Positions 23,728-37,600 of a DNA stretch of 64,000 nucleotides are shown here, piece after piece. The translations under genes and the position numbers were made by a program. Position 1 is the first letter of the stretch. The number at the start of each line of letters is the position of its first letter. The stretch lies in NCBI RefSeq assembly GCF_029873635.1, contig NC_080421.1:1178001-1242000 (forward strand), in the 5' to 3' direction. Source of the stretch: Malania oleifera (Eukaryota > Streptophyta > Magnoliopsida > Santalales > Ximeniaceae). The notes below the pieces were generated by a model that was not told the origin of the DNA, ran no database searches, and saw only the letters and a list, made by a program, of their open reading frames with translations.

Positions 23728-25647
23728 ACCAATTGTAACCTTAAAAAGTTTCTGATTTTTTACGTAAAAAAAGGGTTGAACGTTCTTCAAACATTTTTAA
23801 AATACCTCATTTGATGTTTGTTAATGATTGTCTTATTTTTACCAAGGCTAATAATTAGGATGCTGGTGATGTTGTGCTAGTGTAGTTCAACATACATAGT
23901 AAAGCTTCTAGCTAGAAAGTTAACCTTAATAAACAAATGGTTCAATTCTCTGCAAAAGTTTTGGATTTGAATTGGAGAAATGTTTTGCAAATGACATTGA
24001 TGTTTGCAAAATTCTTCAATCTCAAGCAGCACTTACGTGTTTTGTGGTAATGAAGAGGAGATTATATGGATCTCCATGGTTCTTTTCTTCATAATGAGAG
24101 TGATAATGTTTATCCATATTTGAATTATGATGTTAATAATGTTATTTAGTTGTTGAATGATTTTAGATTACGCCATAAGAGTTGTACTTTGTGCCTATTA
24201 AAAAAGAATTTGCCGCAGTGCTTCCTCATGGTGGAGATTATTTTAAGGAGGCAATCCTATTCCTTGTATTGTAGCTAATCTTGCAGATTAGTTTTCTTTT
24301 TTGTTTATTTGTAAATATAATATATTTTTTTAACAATCATCCTAAGTTCTCTTAAATATTTGATGTCCTTTTTCAATATCATCGTCGTCTATATTACAAG
24401 GGAATTACAAAGAAGCATAATACGAATTCCTTTTAAGCCTAATCTTTTATTTTTATTTACATATATGTAATATAACAAATATTTTCATACTCTACATTTT
24501 AAAAATTTTAGATCCTTACGACTCAACTTATCATTACGAGTGCATCCTACTCGTCCATCATTTATTATTTTCAAATTTTATCTCATCTTATTTGAGCTGT
24601 TATAGACGAGTGTAATGTGTGCTTGTATTAAGTTATTGTTTTCTTTATATACATTTAATTTATTATCAATTTGGATTGATATATTGCAAATAGAAAGCAT
24701 TTACAAATTAATGTTATATACGTATTGTTTTGATCGTTTTTGTTACGTTTCGTTTCTAACTGTTTGTAGCTTGCTCTGCTAAAACCACGGTATTCCTCCG
24801 CCATAAGTGAGAGAATTTCTAATAAAGAAAGGAGGTGCCGCTCTCTTTTATGAAAAAGTAAAAAATAAAAATAAAACGTATAGTTTTGATTTTGTTTGTG
24901 CCTATGCCTTATTATTTTATATTTTAATGAAAGACACTTTATTCATCAAAATAGGGATGATTTTATAGATGCCTATAACTTTTTTTTTTTCAAAAATATT
25001 TTTCTACAAAGGTGAGCATCAAATGCGTCCTAAATTAATAATCATTTGGATAAATAAAATATTGTGATATTGATTTCTTAAGTAATGATATAGTGACATT
25101 GGAGGTCTCTGTTTTTTTCATTTTAAATATTTTTCAAAATTAATAATCATTTGAATGAATTACCGAGAGAATATTTACAAAATATAATTTTTTTGAGGCC
25201 TTATTAAGCATGATTATTAATTTTTTTTGAAATTTAATTTCTTAGAAAAGGTATAATCAGGCCAAACTATATTAGGATTACAAATTTAAAACAATAATAA
25301 TATCGTGGCACACATGATTTTGTATGAACAGTAAATTATATCTTCATAATATGATAATTTTTAATTAGTAAAAAAAATTAAAGAAAAAAATTAAAAAAAC
25401 ATGCTAATGCATATTTATTTAATACTTTTTAAAATTTAAAATTTAAAATTTAAAAAGCCCTGGCGAAGCATAGAATAATTTCTCGTGCAAAACGCAGGCG
25501 GACTCTTTCTTGAATACTGGTTTCATTTTTGAGACTTTGACTTGTTTCATCTGCATTCTGCGATAAGGTCAGTTCACCCAAACCAGTGCGCCACCGTTTC
25601 CTTTCTTTCGCTGCATTGCTTGGCTTGCTTCCCGAGGAACGAAGACC
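23728..25647. other. AT-rich intergenic DNA between PPR and NPC1
   Basis: About 1.9 kb without a recognisable gene or transposon. A short tandem of a TTTAAAAT-like unit sits near 25428-25455. The last 150 bases (about 25490-25647) are GC-richer and look like the NPC1 leader. No TATA box could be fixed. Confidence 0.4.
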
Positions 25648-28600
25648 ATGGGTCTCTCGAAGAAACGAAAAATGATCTACTCTCGGAATCTTCTCGCTGC
25701 AATTTCTCTCTTACAGGCAAGGATTCGTTGTCATTTCCACTGTTTCCAGACTTCGTTTTGTTGCAATCGCTGTGATTTTAATGCGTTAGAATTGCACACT
25801 GTACTATTTTGTTTTTTTTGAAATTAAACATTTATGAAAAAGGGTTAGTGAGAGTGCTAAATTACTGGACCATCCGTGATTATAATAACTAATACTTCGA
25901 TGAAGTGTGAACTTACAATCTGGGCTGTCATGTAATGCTCAAACACGGCTGTAATACTTTTATTTATTTCGTATTTTTTTTTTTGGTAATCCTATGCACC
26001 CAGTCTGTGTTTAAATGAATGTGTCTGATGTTGGGTATCGGCTAATATGGTATGATATGGCACAAACTAATTATGGCTGTATCTTTAATCTTTATTTTGT
26101 CAGGCTTTTGCTTTTTCATCTATACTTAGTGCGGAGAATACTGGTTCCCAATTGGCTCTTGGTTTGAATGCTGTATCTGGGTAAGGCTATTCTCACAATC
26201 AATAAACTTATCTGCATGTTGATTCGATATGAGTCTGTTTTTTGCTTTTTTTTTTTAATCCATTTTAGAGTAATAATTGATTCTATGAATTTTTGTATCT
26301 TCCTGAATCATGTTGATGTGGTTTTTGAAGATTTAGCTCCTAAGAGTTGCTGAGATATTGAAGTTATTTGTTGGCGCAGTGCTTGTAGCAGCTGTCCTTC
26401 TTACATGGTTGAGGGGGAAAAATTACATTTTTGTCCAAATCTTTACACAGATTGTATAGACTTACGGTGTGCCTTGATGGTTGCAATCAAATCTATTTTG
26501 GCTGTTATTCTTAATATATAGACTTACTTTCAATTTCTCACTGTCCTTAATGCAATTTGTTAGTTTGAAGCACTGTGTTACTGTTTTATGTCAAATTGCT
26601 GAGTTTACATAATATGCTCCTACTTTCCTCATTCTTTTATTTTTGAGAAATCACGCAGTGCTGTTATTTTGTCCAGGGAAAGGCATTCTGAAGAATATTG
26701 TGCCATGTATGATATTTGTGGAGAGCGCAGTGATGGGAAGGTTTTGAACTGCCCATATGGTTCCCCTTCTGTGAAGGTACATGTGACTTATGCCAAGTCA
26801 AAACATTTTCGTCTAATTTTTTGTTATTGTTTATTTTTATTTTTATTTTTATTTTTTTATTTTGAATTTTTAAATTTATTGATGAGATAAATCTCATCAT
26901 GTTTGCAGCCTGATGATCTGTTTTCTGCCAAGATTCAAAGCTTGTGTCCAACAATAAGTGGAAATGTTTGTTGCACAGAAGCTCAGTTTGAAACGTTGCG
27001 TGCCCAAGTCCAACAAGTAAGATTTATAGGTTTTGTTTTTTGGAATTAAACTTGACGTTTGACCTTTAACATGGCACCTTAAGTGGGTTTGGGTGTTGTT
27101 ACGTTGGTGTCTAAAAACATTGCTTTAGTGGGTAGATGATTTTGGTGGTTTCCTTAGAGGAGAACTCCCTTTTGCACAAAGTTATTAGAAGTAAATTTAG
27201 CTTGTAGATAAATGTATGGGATGCAAATTTTGGGATTAAATGTTCTTTTAAGAGTCCTTGGAGGTGTATTTTACAAATCTATTTTATTTTATTGCTTACA
27301 CCAAATTTGTTATGGGTAATGACTCTCGATTTGCTTTTGGGAAGACATTTGATGGGTGATTTTGTGCTTTTCATATCTTTTCCTTGTCTCTGTTGTCTTT
27401 GTTGGTGCATAATGATATCATTTCTTTAAAATCTCTATTGGCATAATACCTTTTTGGATTTCCATTTCCTTAGGTGTCTTAATGATAAGAGAGGTGGACG
27501 AGCTCTCCTCTTTGTTGTTGTTGTTGAAAGGTTGTCTTCCTTCCAATAAGGAATGATAAGAGAGGTGGACGAGCTCTCCTCTTGTTGTTGTTGTTGAAAG
27601 GTTGTCTTTCTTCCATTAAGGGGGGCATTTGGTTGTGGGTTTTAGATACTTAGGGGGTTTATTCTTGTAAATCTCTTTTGTGCATTTGATTAGAGCTAAC
27701 ATGTCCTTTTTTTTGCCTCATCTTAGTATTTGGAAGGGCAAAGCCCCTTCTAAGATTAAGGCTTTTATTTGGTTGGTTGTTCTTTATAGAGTTAGTTAAC
27801 ACCAAGTATCAGAGGAGGTCTTTCTAGGATTTAGTTCTAGATGTGTGTAATTTATGTTGGTTCAAAATCCACTTCCCCCCCCCCCCCTCCTCCCTTTATT
27901 GTTAGATTTATTTGGGGAGAATTGGGTTGTTTGGTATTGGTGGCAGATTTATTGGCTATTTCCTTTACAAGCTTTGGTAGGAGTAGAGATGGATCGACAT
28001 ATGGAGATGTGGGAATTTTGCAGTTTTAGCGGAATTTTCTTGGAATCAAATGCATGTTCTATGCAGAGAAGAAGATGACATGTTCTTTGCTTTGGGATAG
28101 GATTCATTATACCTTCTCTTTGGTATTCTGCTGCTATTTTCTTTAAAGGGGTGTGTTTTTTGGATCTACAGCGAGATTTGTAGGTGTTGTTATTTTGAGT
28201 GTAGTATTTTAGTTTTTTGTTTCCCTTTCTTCATTGGAGGATTTTTACTCTCCTTTTGTACATTCTTTCTTCTTCAATGAAATCCATTCTTTTTTGTATA
28301 AAAACTATGGTGCCTTCACGTTTCATATATCCATCCGTCTGTAAAGGTTGATGGGCTGCAATTTTCTAAACTTCTACTCAATCTATAACCTTGTTTATTC
28401 CTGATAATTTATGTTGGAGTTTCAGATTTATATGATATAGTTTTGTTGGTGGCCTTTGACCTTTATTGGAGAAGTTTGTTTGGTGGTTTATGTCATTTTG
28501 GTGTAGGGCAGTCCTTAATGACTTTCTTCGCTAAATATTGTATGTGCTCTAAAGAGTGTTGATTTTTGTTTGTGCTTGAGATTGCATGGAAATTGTCTAT

Positions 28601-31600
28601 TAAATTACAGTGAAGGAATGGGGCTATAAGTGTTATATATGGAAAGAGGGATTGAATGGGTGAGGGTTAGTGAGAAAAAGACCAAGTGAAAATAACAGTT
28701 GCAAGGAACTTGGGTTTATTAGAATTATTGGTGTCTCCGTATTGAGTAGTTTAAAATGGGATATTTGATATGCTTGTATTATGAAATATTCCACTTTAGA
28801 AATTTATAATTTTTTTCTAATTATTTTTATATTTTCCGTTTCTAATTTTTTTAATTGTATAAAAATGTCTTAAATTGGTATGCGGTTGCATTTTGATATA
28901 ATATTTTAAGTTTTGAATTGTAAAGAATGTCTTAGGTATGTGATTACAGTTTAGGATGTGGTACCCTTGTAGTATGAAAATCTAGAATGTCTAAAAATAT
29001 CTTAAGTTGGGACATTGTTACATTTTTGTTTTACTATCTTTGTTTTAACATGTTATAATGGCTTAAATTGGGTTATTATTATATTTAAATATGGTGTGCT
29101 CAAGTTATGAAGTTCTAATTTAGATATTCAATTTTTTCTCTAATTATTTTTGTACTTGGATACTTACCATTGTACTTGTAAAAGGCATGGTTGTTTTTAA
29201 AACTTGGACTAACCTGTAGGACCTAGTTCTATAAAAACCTCATCAGGCTGGTCTGGTGAAGCTCTCAAACCTAAAAATGACATGAACAAATGTTGATTCA
29301 GCTGAGCTAGAACAGCCTCGAGGCGGAATAAACTGAGGTCAGCTCACACTTACACACACTTGTCTTTCAAAATTTCTAATAATAATAAATAATATATTTG
29401 AAGAATATTTTGCAAAAAATACTGGTTTAATTGGAATGTGCTAGTTTTGTAATTATTTTTTTGCTCTAATTGGCTAATAGGGGATTTTTGCCAGCAATTT
29501 TGTGATATTATCTTTAATTAGTTTAATATTATTGTTGTTTATATAATATACATCAAAACCAACATCAAACCAAGCCTTAAGTCCCACTAGATGGGGTTGG
29601 CTACTTGAATTCTTTTCTACCAATTTACACAATCATGAGCAATTTCCTCCAGCAAGTTCAAGGCTATTAAATCCATATTCACTATCTTATTCCAAGTTAT
29701 TTTAGGTTTACCCCTACCCTTCTACTCCCCCTTACAGTAATTAGCGCACTCCTCCCCACTAGACTATTGGAGCACAATTTGGCCTACGTTGCAGATGTGC
29801 AAACCATTTGAGTCGTCCTTTCCTTATCTTTTAGAAAAGTTATGCCTAACTTACTTCAAATATATTCATTGCTTAGTTTATCTATTAATGTTATACCATT
29901 TATTCACCTTTACGTTATCTTCTCGACAACTTTTCCTTTTTGGATATGTTGTTTCTTAATTGCCTAACATATTGGTCCATGTAGCATAACTGGTCTTACA
30001 GCCGTCCTATAGTAATTCCATTTTAATTTTAAGGGTATTTTATGAACACATAACACACTCAAAGCACTTCTTCATTTTATCCAACTTGTTTTAACTCTAT
30101 GCATTACATCTTTAATTTCTCCTTCAGTTTGCATATTAGATCCTAGGTATTGAATTCTACTAGTGTTATTAATTTCTTGATCATCAAGTTTAATCTTTTC
30201 TTCAATATTCCTTCTAGGCTATGATTGATATTACATTTTATATATTTTATCTTATTTCTACTTATCCTAAAATCTTTAGACTAAAGTTTCTCTTCATTAT
30301 TCTAACTTAGATTCTACTCTACACCTAGTTTTATCAATCAAGACAATATCACTTGCAAACAACACACACCATGGAACCTCATTTTGGATACTCCTAATAA
30401 GTTCATCCATCACTAGAGCAAAAAGATTAGGGCTCAAAGCAAATTCTTGATGTACACATATTGTGATTGGAGATTCCTTAGCCTCTCCACCTGTAGTCCT
30501 GATGCTAGTCATTGCCCATCGTACTTATCCTTAATGACAACAATATACATATTGCATACACCCTTTTTTCTTAAAACACACCATAGAACTTCCCTAGGTA
30601 CCCTATCTTACGCTTTCTCTGAGTCAATGAAAACCATATGCAAACCCCTCTACTTTTCCCTAAATTTTCCATTTATCTTTTTAAAAGATATATAGCTTCT
30701 ATCCTAGGCATAAAACCAAATTAATTTTCTAAGGTCCTCGTTTCTATCCTTACGCTTTGCTCAACTACCCTTTTCCATAGTTTCATTGTATGACTCATAA
30801 GTTTAATTCCATGATATTTATTACAATTTTGAATACCTTCTTTATTTTTGTATATAGGTATTAAAGTGCTTTTCCTCCATTCGTATGACATTTTCTTAGT
30901 TTTAATAATTGTGTTAAATAAATTAGTTAACCATATAATTCTTTTTTCACCTAGCATCTCCAAACTTCAATTTGGATGTTACCCGGTTCTATAGATTTTC
31001 CATTTTTCATCTTTTTTAATGCAAAGTTAACTTCATTAACTCTAATTTTATGAATAAATCTCATATTTTTAGCCTTATCACCTAGCATTTCTAAACTTCA
31101 ATTTGGATGTTATCCGGTTTTATAGCTTTTCCATTTTTCATTTTTTTAATGCATACTTAACTTCATTTACTCTAATTTTATGAATAAACCTCATATTTTT
31201 AGCCCTTTTCTCCTTTGTCAATTCTAAATTTAAGCCTTCTACTTAGTTTTCATTAAATAACTTACTAAAATAACTTTGCCATCTTTCTTTTATGTCTTCT
31301 TTCTTAACCATGACAATATCATCATCCCTTTTTATACACTTTGCATTACCTAATTCCTTCCTCTTTCTTTCTCTAGCTCTAGTAAATTTAAATATGTCTC
31401 TTGCCCTTTCTATTGTATCTAGTTTGGGATATAAATTATTAAATGATCCATGCTTAGCTTTACTAACAACCTTTTTTGCATCTTTTTTCGTTTGTTTATA
31501 CTTTTGGAAGCTTTCCATGTTTCTACATTTTTGCCATGTTTTGAATCAAATTCTTTTTGTCTTCATAACTTTTTGGACAACTTGGTTCCACCACAAGCTC

Positions 31601-34600
31601 TCTTTACTATATGAGAATCTTCCTCTTGATTCACCTAAAATCTGTTTTGCTATCTTTTTAATAAAGCTAGCTATCCTACTCGAAAGAGTGTTTGTGTCTA
31701 CACCATTGCCTATTGTCCAATCACCATCTTTGCACATTTTATCTTTAAATTTTATTATATTTTCTCTCTTTAGGTTCCACCACTTAGTTCTCTTCCACTA
31801 ATTTACATTATCCTTTCTCTTCTATTTTGAGTACATATATCTAACATTGAAACTCTATGTTGTATGGGTAAGCTTTCGCCTAGGATAACTTCACAATTGT
31901 TACATGATAAATGATCTACCCTCCTTGTTAAGAAAAAATCTATTTGACTTTTAGTTTGTCCACTCTTGAAGGTTATTAAGTGTTCTTTTCTCTTCTCGAA
32001 GCAAATTTCCATTGTAATAAAATCATATGGCATGGAAAAGTCTAAGATCATATCCCCAAAGACCATAGTAGTCAAAAGCGTGCCTAAGGCATGCCTAGGC
32101 GTGAGGCGCAGGGGGCGACAAGACCAGTGCCTCATCACTGGTGAGGTGAAGTGACCTTTAAGAGGCGCAAGAGGGCGCACTGAGGCACATAGATGCGCCA
32201 GGCGCTGTGAGTAGCGCTTTGAAATTTTTGAAGCTATTAGCCTATTAATAAAGAAATAGCCAGAACGAGCCCTAGCCCTCGTTTGACTCGAACCAATAGA
32301 ATTCATCTGCAACTCTTCAAGCCAGCGCGAAACCAGCCAGAACTATTTTTCTTCGACCCTTCGAAGCAGCATGAGACCCTGCAGGAGCCTTTCGCAAGTT
32401 TGTCTTCGAGCTAGCAAGAGCTTCATGAGTTCATCTTCGAGCCTTCGAACCAGCAGGAGCCCTTCGCAAGCTAGTCTTCGAGCCGTCGAACCAGCAGGAG
32501 CTTCGTGAGTTCGCCTTCGAGCCTTCAAGAGTCGTCAGTTAATCTGCTTCGAGGCAGCACGAAGCCAGCAGGAGAAGTTCGTCTTCGACCAATTGATCCT
32601 TCAAAGCAGTACGAAACCAGCAGGAGCCCTTTGTCTTCAACCTTTCGAAGTTCGAACCAACACAAGGCTTTCGTCTTCGACCCTTCGAACCAGCAGGAGC
32701 TCTTCATCTTTGAGCCTTCGAAGCAGCAGGAGCCCTTCGTCTTTGAGGTTCGAGCCTTTGTGAGTCGTCAGGCTGCTTCGATTTTCAAACTAGTAAGTCA
32801 TCGTCTTCTTCTTCTGCTTCTTTTTCTTCTTCTTCTTCTTCTTTTTCAGTTCTTCTGCTTCTTCTTCAGTTCTTCAGTTCTGCTGCCTCCTGCCGGCTGC
32901 TTCTTCTTATAATATTAAGTTTCATTAAGCCTCTAAGTTAATATTATATAATGTGTAATTAATTATGTAGTGTAATGCAAGATTATACTTTATAATTAAT
33001 ATATAACATTTTTTACTGAATTTTGCTGCTGTTTTGTAATTTTTTTGGAAATGCAGTAAAAAACTATACATTTTTCTGAAATATATTAACTTATAACATT
33101 TTTTACTGAATTTAGCTGATGTTTTATTGCACTCTTTTCTTTTGATATTGAAGATGCTTTTGGGCCTTCAGCCTGGCAAATTTATTTCATTTCAAATTTG
33201 AAGCTTGAAATCTTGCATGCCTAATTACTTATGTTGAACTATGTTTGTTTCACTTGGAACTTGGTACTTGGTTGTCATATTTACTATTGAATATTTTGGC
33301 GTTTTAAATTCTAATATTACTATTGATGTGTTTTTATATCAATTACCCACCAAATAGGCATTGTACACAATTTTAATAATTGAGCGTGCGCCTTCGCCCC
33401 ACGCCTCAGCTCTAAGTACTCTCTGCGCCTCGATGTGCCTTTCGCCTTTGACTACTATGCCAAAGACACATTTTTATCTCTGTATCCATGTCCTCCATGT
33501 ATTTTCTCATAACCTTTTATTATCTTTTCCAGTGTGCCCATTCAAATAAGCTCTTATAAATATTTTCTTAGTTCCTAATATCCCACCATCCTTATCTTGC
33601 CAAACTTGTCTTTTAAGGTTTTTTGCTAAGCCTATTTGAGGAGCATAAACTTTTAATAACATTTATTATCTCTTGGCCTAAGACTATCTTGATTTTTATA
33701 ATTCTGTACCTTACTCTTTTGACATCTACAACACTCTCTTTTCAGTATTTGTCTTTAATGATTCCTACCCCATTCTTATGTTTTTCTTTTTCATTGTACC
33801 AAAGTTTGAATCCTGATTTTTCAATTTCTCTAGCTTCCTCCTCTACCCACTTAATTTCTTGAAGGAAGATTACATTAATTTTCGTCTATGCTTGTGTACA
33901 TTATCTCCATGCTTTTATCCACAAGTATCCCTATATTCCAAGTTGCTGATCTATTTATTGTCTCTTGGACTAACATCTTTACCCACCCATGTCTACAATA
34001 ATGCGGCAACTCTTGTATATTTGACATTGTACTCGGGCATTGACATGGTGCGCCGCTTAGTTGCAATGACTTAGCCCACCTTTGCCCATTGTTCGCTACA
34101 TCCAGGTGGTGTAGGTGCAGCACGTTGCTTGTAGGGGACATCCTAATGAATAATTGGTAAAATTTCATATCATAGTGACCTGATAAGTGTTTTACATGAC
34201 TATCATACTGATTATTCAAGCACTTGACCCATTGTTTGACAGTCCACAGTCCCAATACCTTTGTCGGGTTGGGCATGGTTCCGGGTTTTAAAACTTTTGT
34301 AAAATGTATAAAAATGTGTGAAGTTGGGACTTGGTTACATTTTTTTATAAAATAAAAATATTTTAAAAATGTATAAAAATGCCTTAAATTGGAATGTCAT
34401 CACACTTCTAAAATAATGTTTCATTTACCATCTACTATCAGTCATAAGTAAAAAAAAATCTCTATCATGGTTTCCTTTTCGTTTTTGTTGTTAAGAAGCC
34501 TGAAGTTGCTAATTGGATGCAGCTACTAATGTTAAACTTCAATTTGATGTCATTCATTGAAGTCTGTTAAAAAAATTCCTATTTTTTGTTGTGCACAACA

Positions 34601-37600
34601 CTGCACATCATAGTGTTTGCAATGCTTGATGCTTCTTAATCATGCTTAAATTTTCATGAACTTGTCAAAATTTCCATTTTCCAACAAACCAACAAATTGA
34701 AATGATAGTTAACTTCTGTCTCAAAAATTTTCCATAAGAATTTGCATGAGTCATCCAAAACTGATCAAAATCTTAAATTTTTTTTATTTTAAAAATAGTA
34801 GTTTTTTTTTTCAATTTTTTTTTAAAGGTTGATAAAAGAATCTGGCTATGGAACAAGTTTTCTTGAAATTTAAAATTCTATATTTGAAAAAACCTTCATG
34901 TTGGCCTAACATGGCTTACTAATCTTATTTTGATGATAACAAATCAAAGGTAATTTAACATGTTTTGGTGAAAGTGACGATATTTAAGGAATCAGGTTTT
35001 TAAACTCAAGTTCAAGTAATCATGAAGCTCATTGCAAGGCTACATGAAAAGGAAATGAAAGCTTAAAGGACATGAAAGCATGAATTCTAAAGATGACTTG
35101 ATGAAAGTTAGAGAATTGAAGCTTAAAGGCAAGATGGACTCCGCAAATGACAAGCATGAAGACTCCAAGCTTAGAATATGTTTAAGTCTTAAGAGAGTCT
35201 CTATGTAAGTACTTCATTCAAATGTGATGGCCCAGGCAACTGACATGTAGACAAAATGAATTTGGGAAAACCCAAGAAGACCCAAGCGACTGACTCTTGA
35301 CAGCCCAGTCGACTGACACCTTACTGCCTTTGAATTTTCTGTGTTAAACTATCCAGGTGACTGACCCTTTGTAATCCAATCGACTGACTCTTCGAAAATT
35401 CAAATTTTAAAGTTAACGGGAAGTTTCCAAGAATGAGTTTTTAAAAAGTATTCGTTATGAAAACTTGGGAAACATTCCAAGTCACTTGGGAAACACGAAA
35501 TTAACCTTTTTACATCTATAAATACCCCCTAAGACAAAGTTTCTGAACACACCAAGCAATACACAGCAATCAAAGCTTACTTGCTTACAATCCTTTCAAA
35601 GCTCTCTTGCTCACATACTTGCTGAAGTTCTCTACTGAGTTTTGCTGCGAAATTCTCACAAATCTCTGGGCATATACTGAATTCTTTCCATCAAGAAAGA
35701 AGCTCACGGTGATATACTTCTAAATCTTCAAATTCTCTCTATTGTTATTTTGAATTGAAGTATATAGTTGTGCCTTATTGTTGTACTATTCAGCTCTTGT
35801 AGAGAGTGTCTTTGTACACCAAATTTGTTTTTGTTTTTGTAGACGGTTCAAATTTTTGAATCATTGTTGGACCGAGCGTGGGGTATCACTTGGAGAGGAG
35901 GACTCTATCCTATTGAAGGAGAGATTGTAAAAGGTTGCTCCTACCCGTAAAAGAGTGGAATAGTGAGTCCTTGGGTGTGTTGCCTAAGGCGAGGATGTAG
36001 GCGGGGATAGCCGAACCTCGTAAAATATTGGTGTCACTCTCTTCCCTACTCGCTTTAATTTTCTGCACACATATAAATTGCGTGGTTTGATTATTTAATT
36101 GCTGAAAATTAATTTGCTTTTGGGAATTGCGGAAACCGTAAGGGAGTACGTTGATTGATCAATATTATTGCGGAAACCACAAGGGAGTACGTTGATTGAT
36201 CAATACCAAAGCTCATTAATATATTGATTGGTTTCATAATTCAAGTTACATAGCTTGGTTGAATTTTCTGTTGTGTTTCATATTGAGAAATCTAGCTCAT
36301 CTTGTTGAGTGGATTGACATGTTCAAAAGCTGAATCTTGGAAGTATTGCTGGAATTGATATATTGTTTTATATTGAAGCTTATCTTGATTGATTAAATTA
36401 ATTCTCATTCATAAACCTACAAAGTATTTAATTTGGTATTCTCATTCATAAGGAATTATAACTAAATTAATTCTCAGCTAGACTTGTGATTTAAATTCAA
36501 ATCTTACATGTGTGTTTGCTGAAACTAAAAAGGGTTGAGAAAGAATTGACTAAAGAAGTTTCTAAAGAAAAAATTTTAATCCCAATTCACCCCCCTTTTG
36601 GGAGTACACCTTACTTTTCACTTTAAATTGAAATTCATTGAAACCTTTTGTTTTGTTTTGTTTGTTTGTTTGTTTTTTTTCAATTGAGAATAAAGATTAT
36701 TACAAGAAGGATATGAATGATTGCTTCATTACTTTTGAAATTTATGCAAAATTGAACTTAGAAGTTGACTACAATATTTTAAGATGTTTAATATATATTT
36801 TTTTGATTAAAAAGCTTTATTTGAAGGAAGAAAATTCCTCCACAAAAAGACTCTAAAAAAAAAAAAGGAAGAAATAAAAATCAAGTAAAAAATGGAAGAA
36901 AATTAGGCTAATAAAGCCGTATATTCATGCTGAAGATCAAACAAATAACAGCTACTAAAACACCCAGAGGAAAAGGCCCACAGGCCACAACTATGCGAAA
37001 AGAAACAATCTTCCCCTGGATCAAGTGAATTTTTAAAGACCGATCATTAAAGATATGAGTGCAATTCTAATTCTTCTCATAAGGTGGTAAATAGGCAATT
37101 GAGGCAAAATTATTTAAGAGAAATGGAGTTGAGGATGGGCACTGTGATTGATGAGAGGATGAAGCGGAAGAGGTCGATGATCTTTTTAGAGATTTGTTTA
37201 CCTGAGAGAATTTTGGAAGGCTTATGATTGAGGGGTTGGAGTGGAGTCCTATTTTGATATACAGATATCTTGATTGGACAGGCCTTTTGAGGAGAGGGAG
37301 GTTAGGGTGGTAGTTTTTTAATGTTGAGAGGGATAAAGCTCCTGGACCTGATGATATTAATAGCTTTTCTAAAGAGTGTAGGGATGTGGGGATGGGGATT
37401 TTAAGGGCATCTTCGGGCCACAGGCTCCCTGCTTTGTGAGGGTAGAGGGAGGGTCATCACAGTGTAGCTTTACCCCTGCTTTTATGCAGAGAGGCTGTTT
37501 CCTTGGTCATAAAGGAGCAACCTTACTGTTGATCCAAATCCTGCCCTAGTGATGGGGATTTTTAATTAAGGGTTTTTTATTATATAGTTTTTATAAATTT

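Larger units (their letters stand above)
29553..34290 (-). mobile_element. RTE-2: near full-length RTE-type LINE, antisense, carrying a hAT-like element
   Basis: The 3' end begins at about 29553 (ACATCAAAACCAACATCAAACC, then AAGCCTTAAGTCCCACTAG). Going 5' on the minus strand come the late RT (30297-30512: [18 protein letters not shown]), the RT front (30721-30963: the [20 protein letters not shown] block), a linker with many Lys/Arg (31243-31518) and an endonuclease region (about 33780-33900, [14 protein letters not shown] in frame). A 5' UTR shared with RTE-3 follows (about 33930-34290). Without the 1.4-kb insertion at 32064-33459 it is about 3.3 kb, the usual RTE size. Several stops and frame shifts make it inactive. 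Confidence 0.87.

Noticed and set aside
25717-25790. A GT donor downstream of the NPC1 GC donor
   Set aside because: All GT sites tried over this stretch put exon 2 out of frame.
31292-31801. 169-codon plus-strand frame
   Set aside because: It is antisense to RTE-2 coding sequence; Phe/Leu-rich shadow.
32505-32912. 135-codon frame inside the hAT-like element
   Set aside because: It is a translation of the repeat array and CTT tract; low complexity, no domain.
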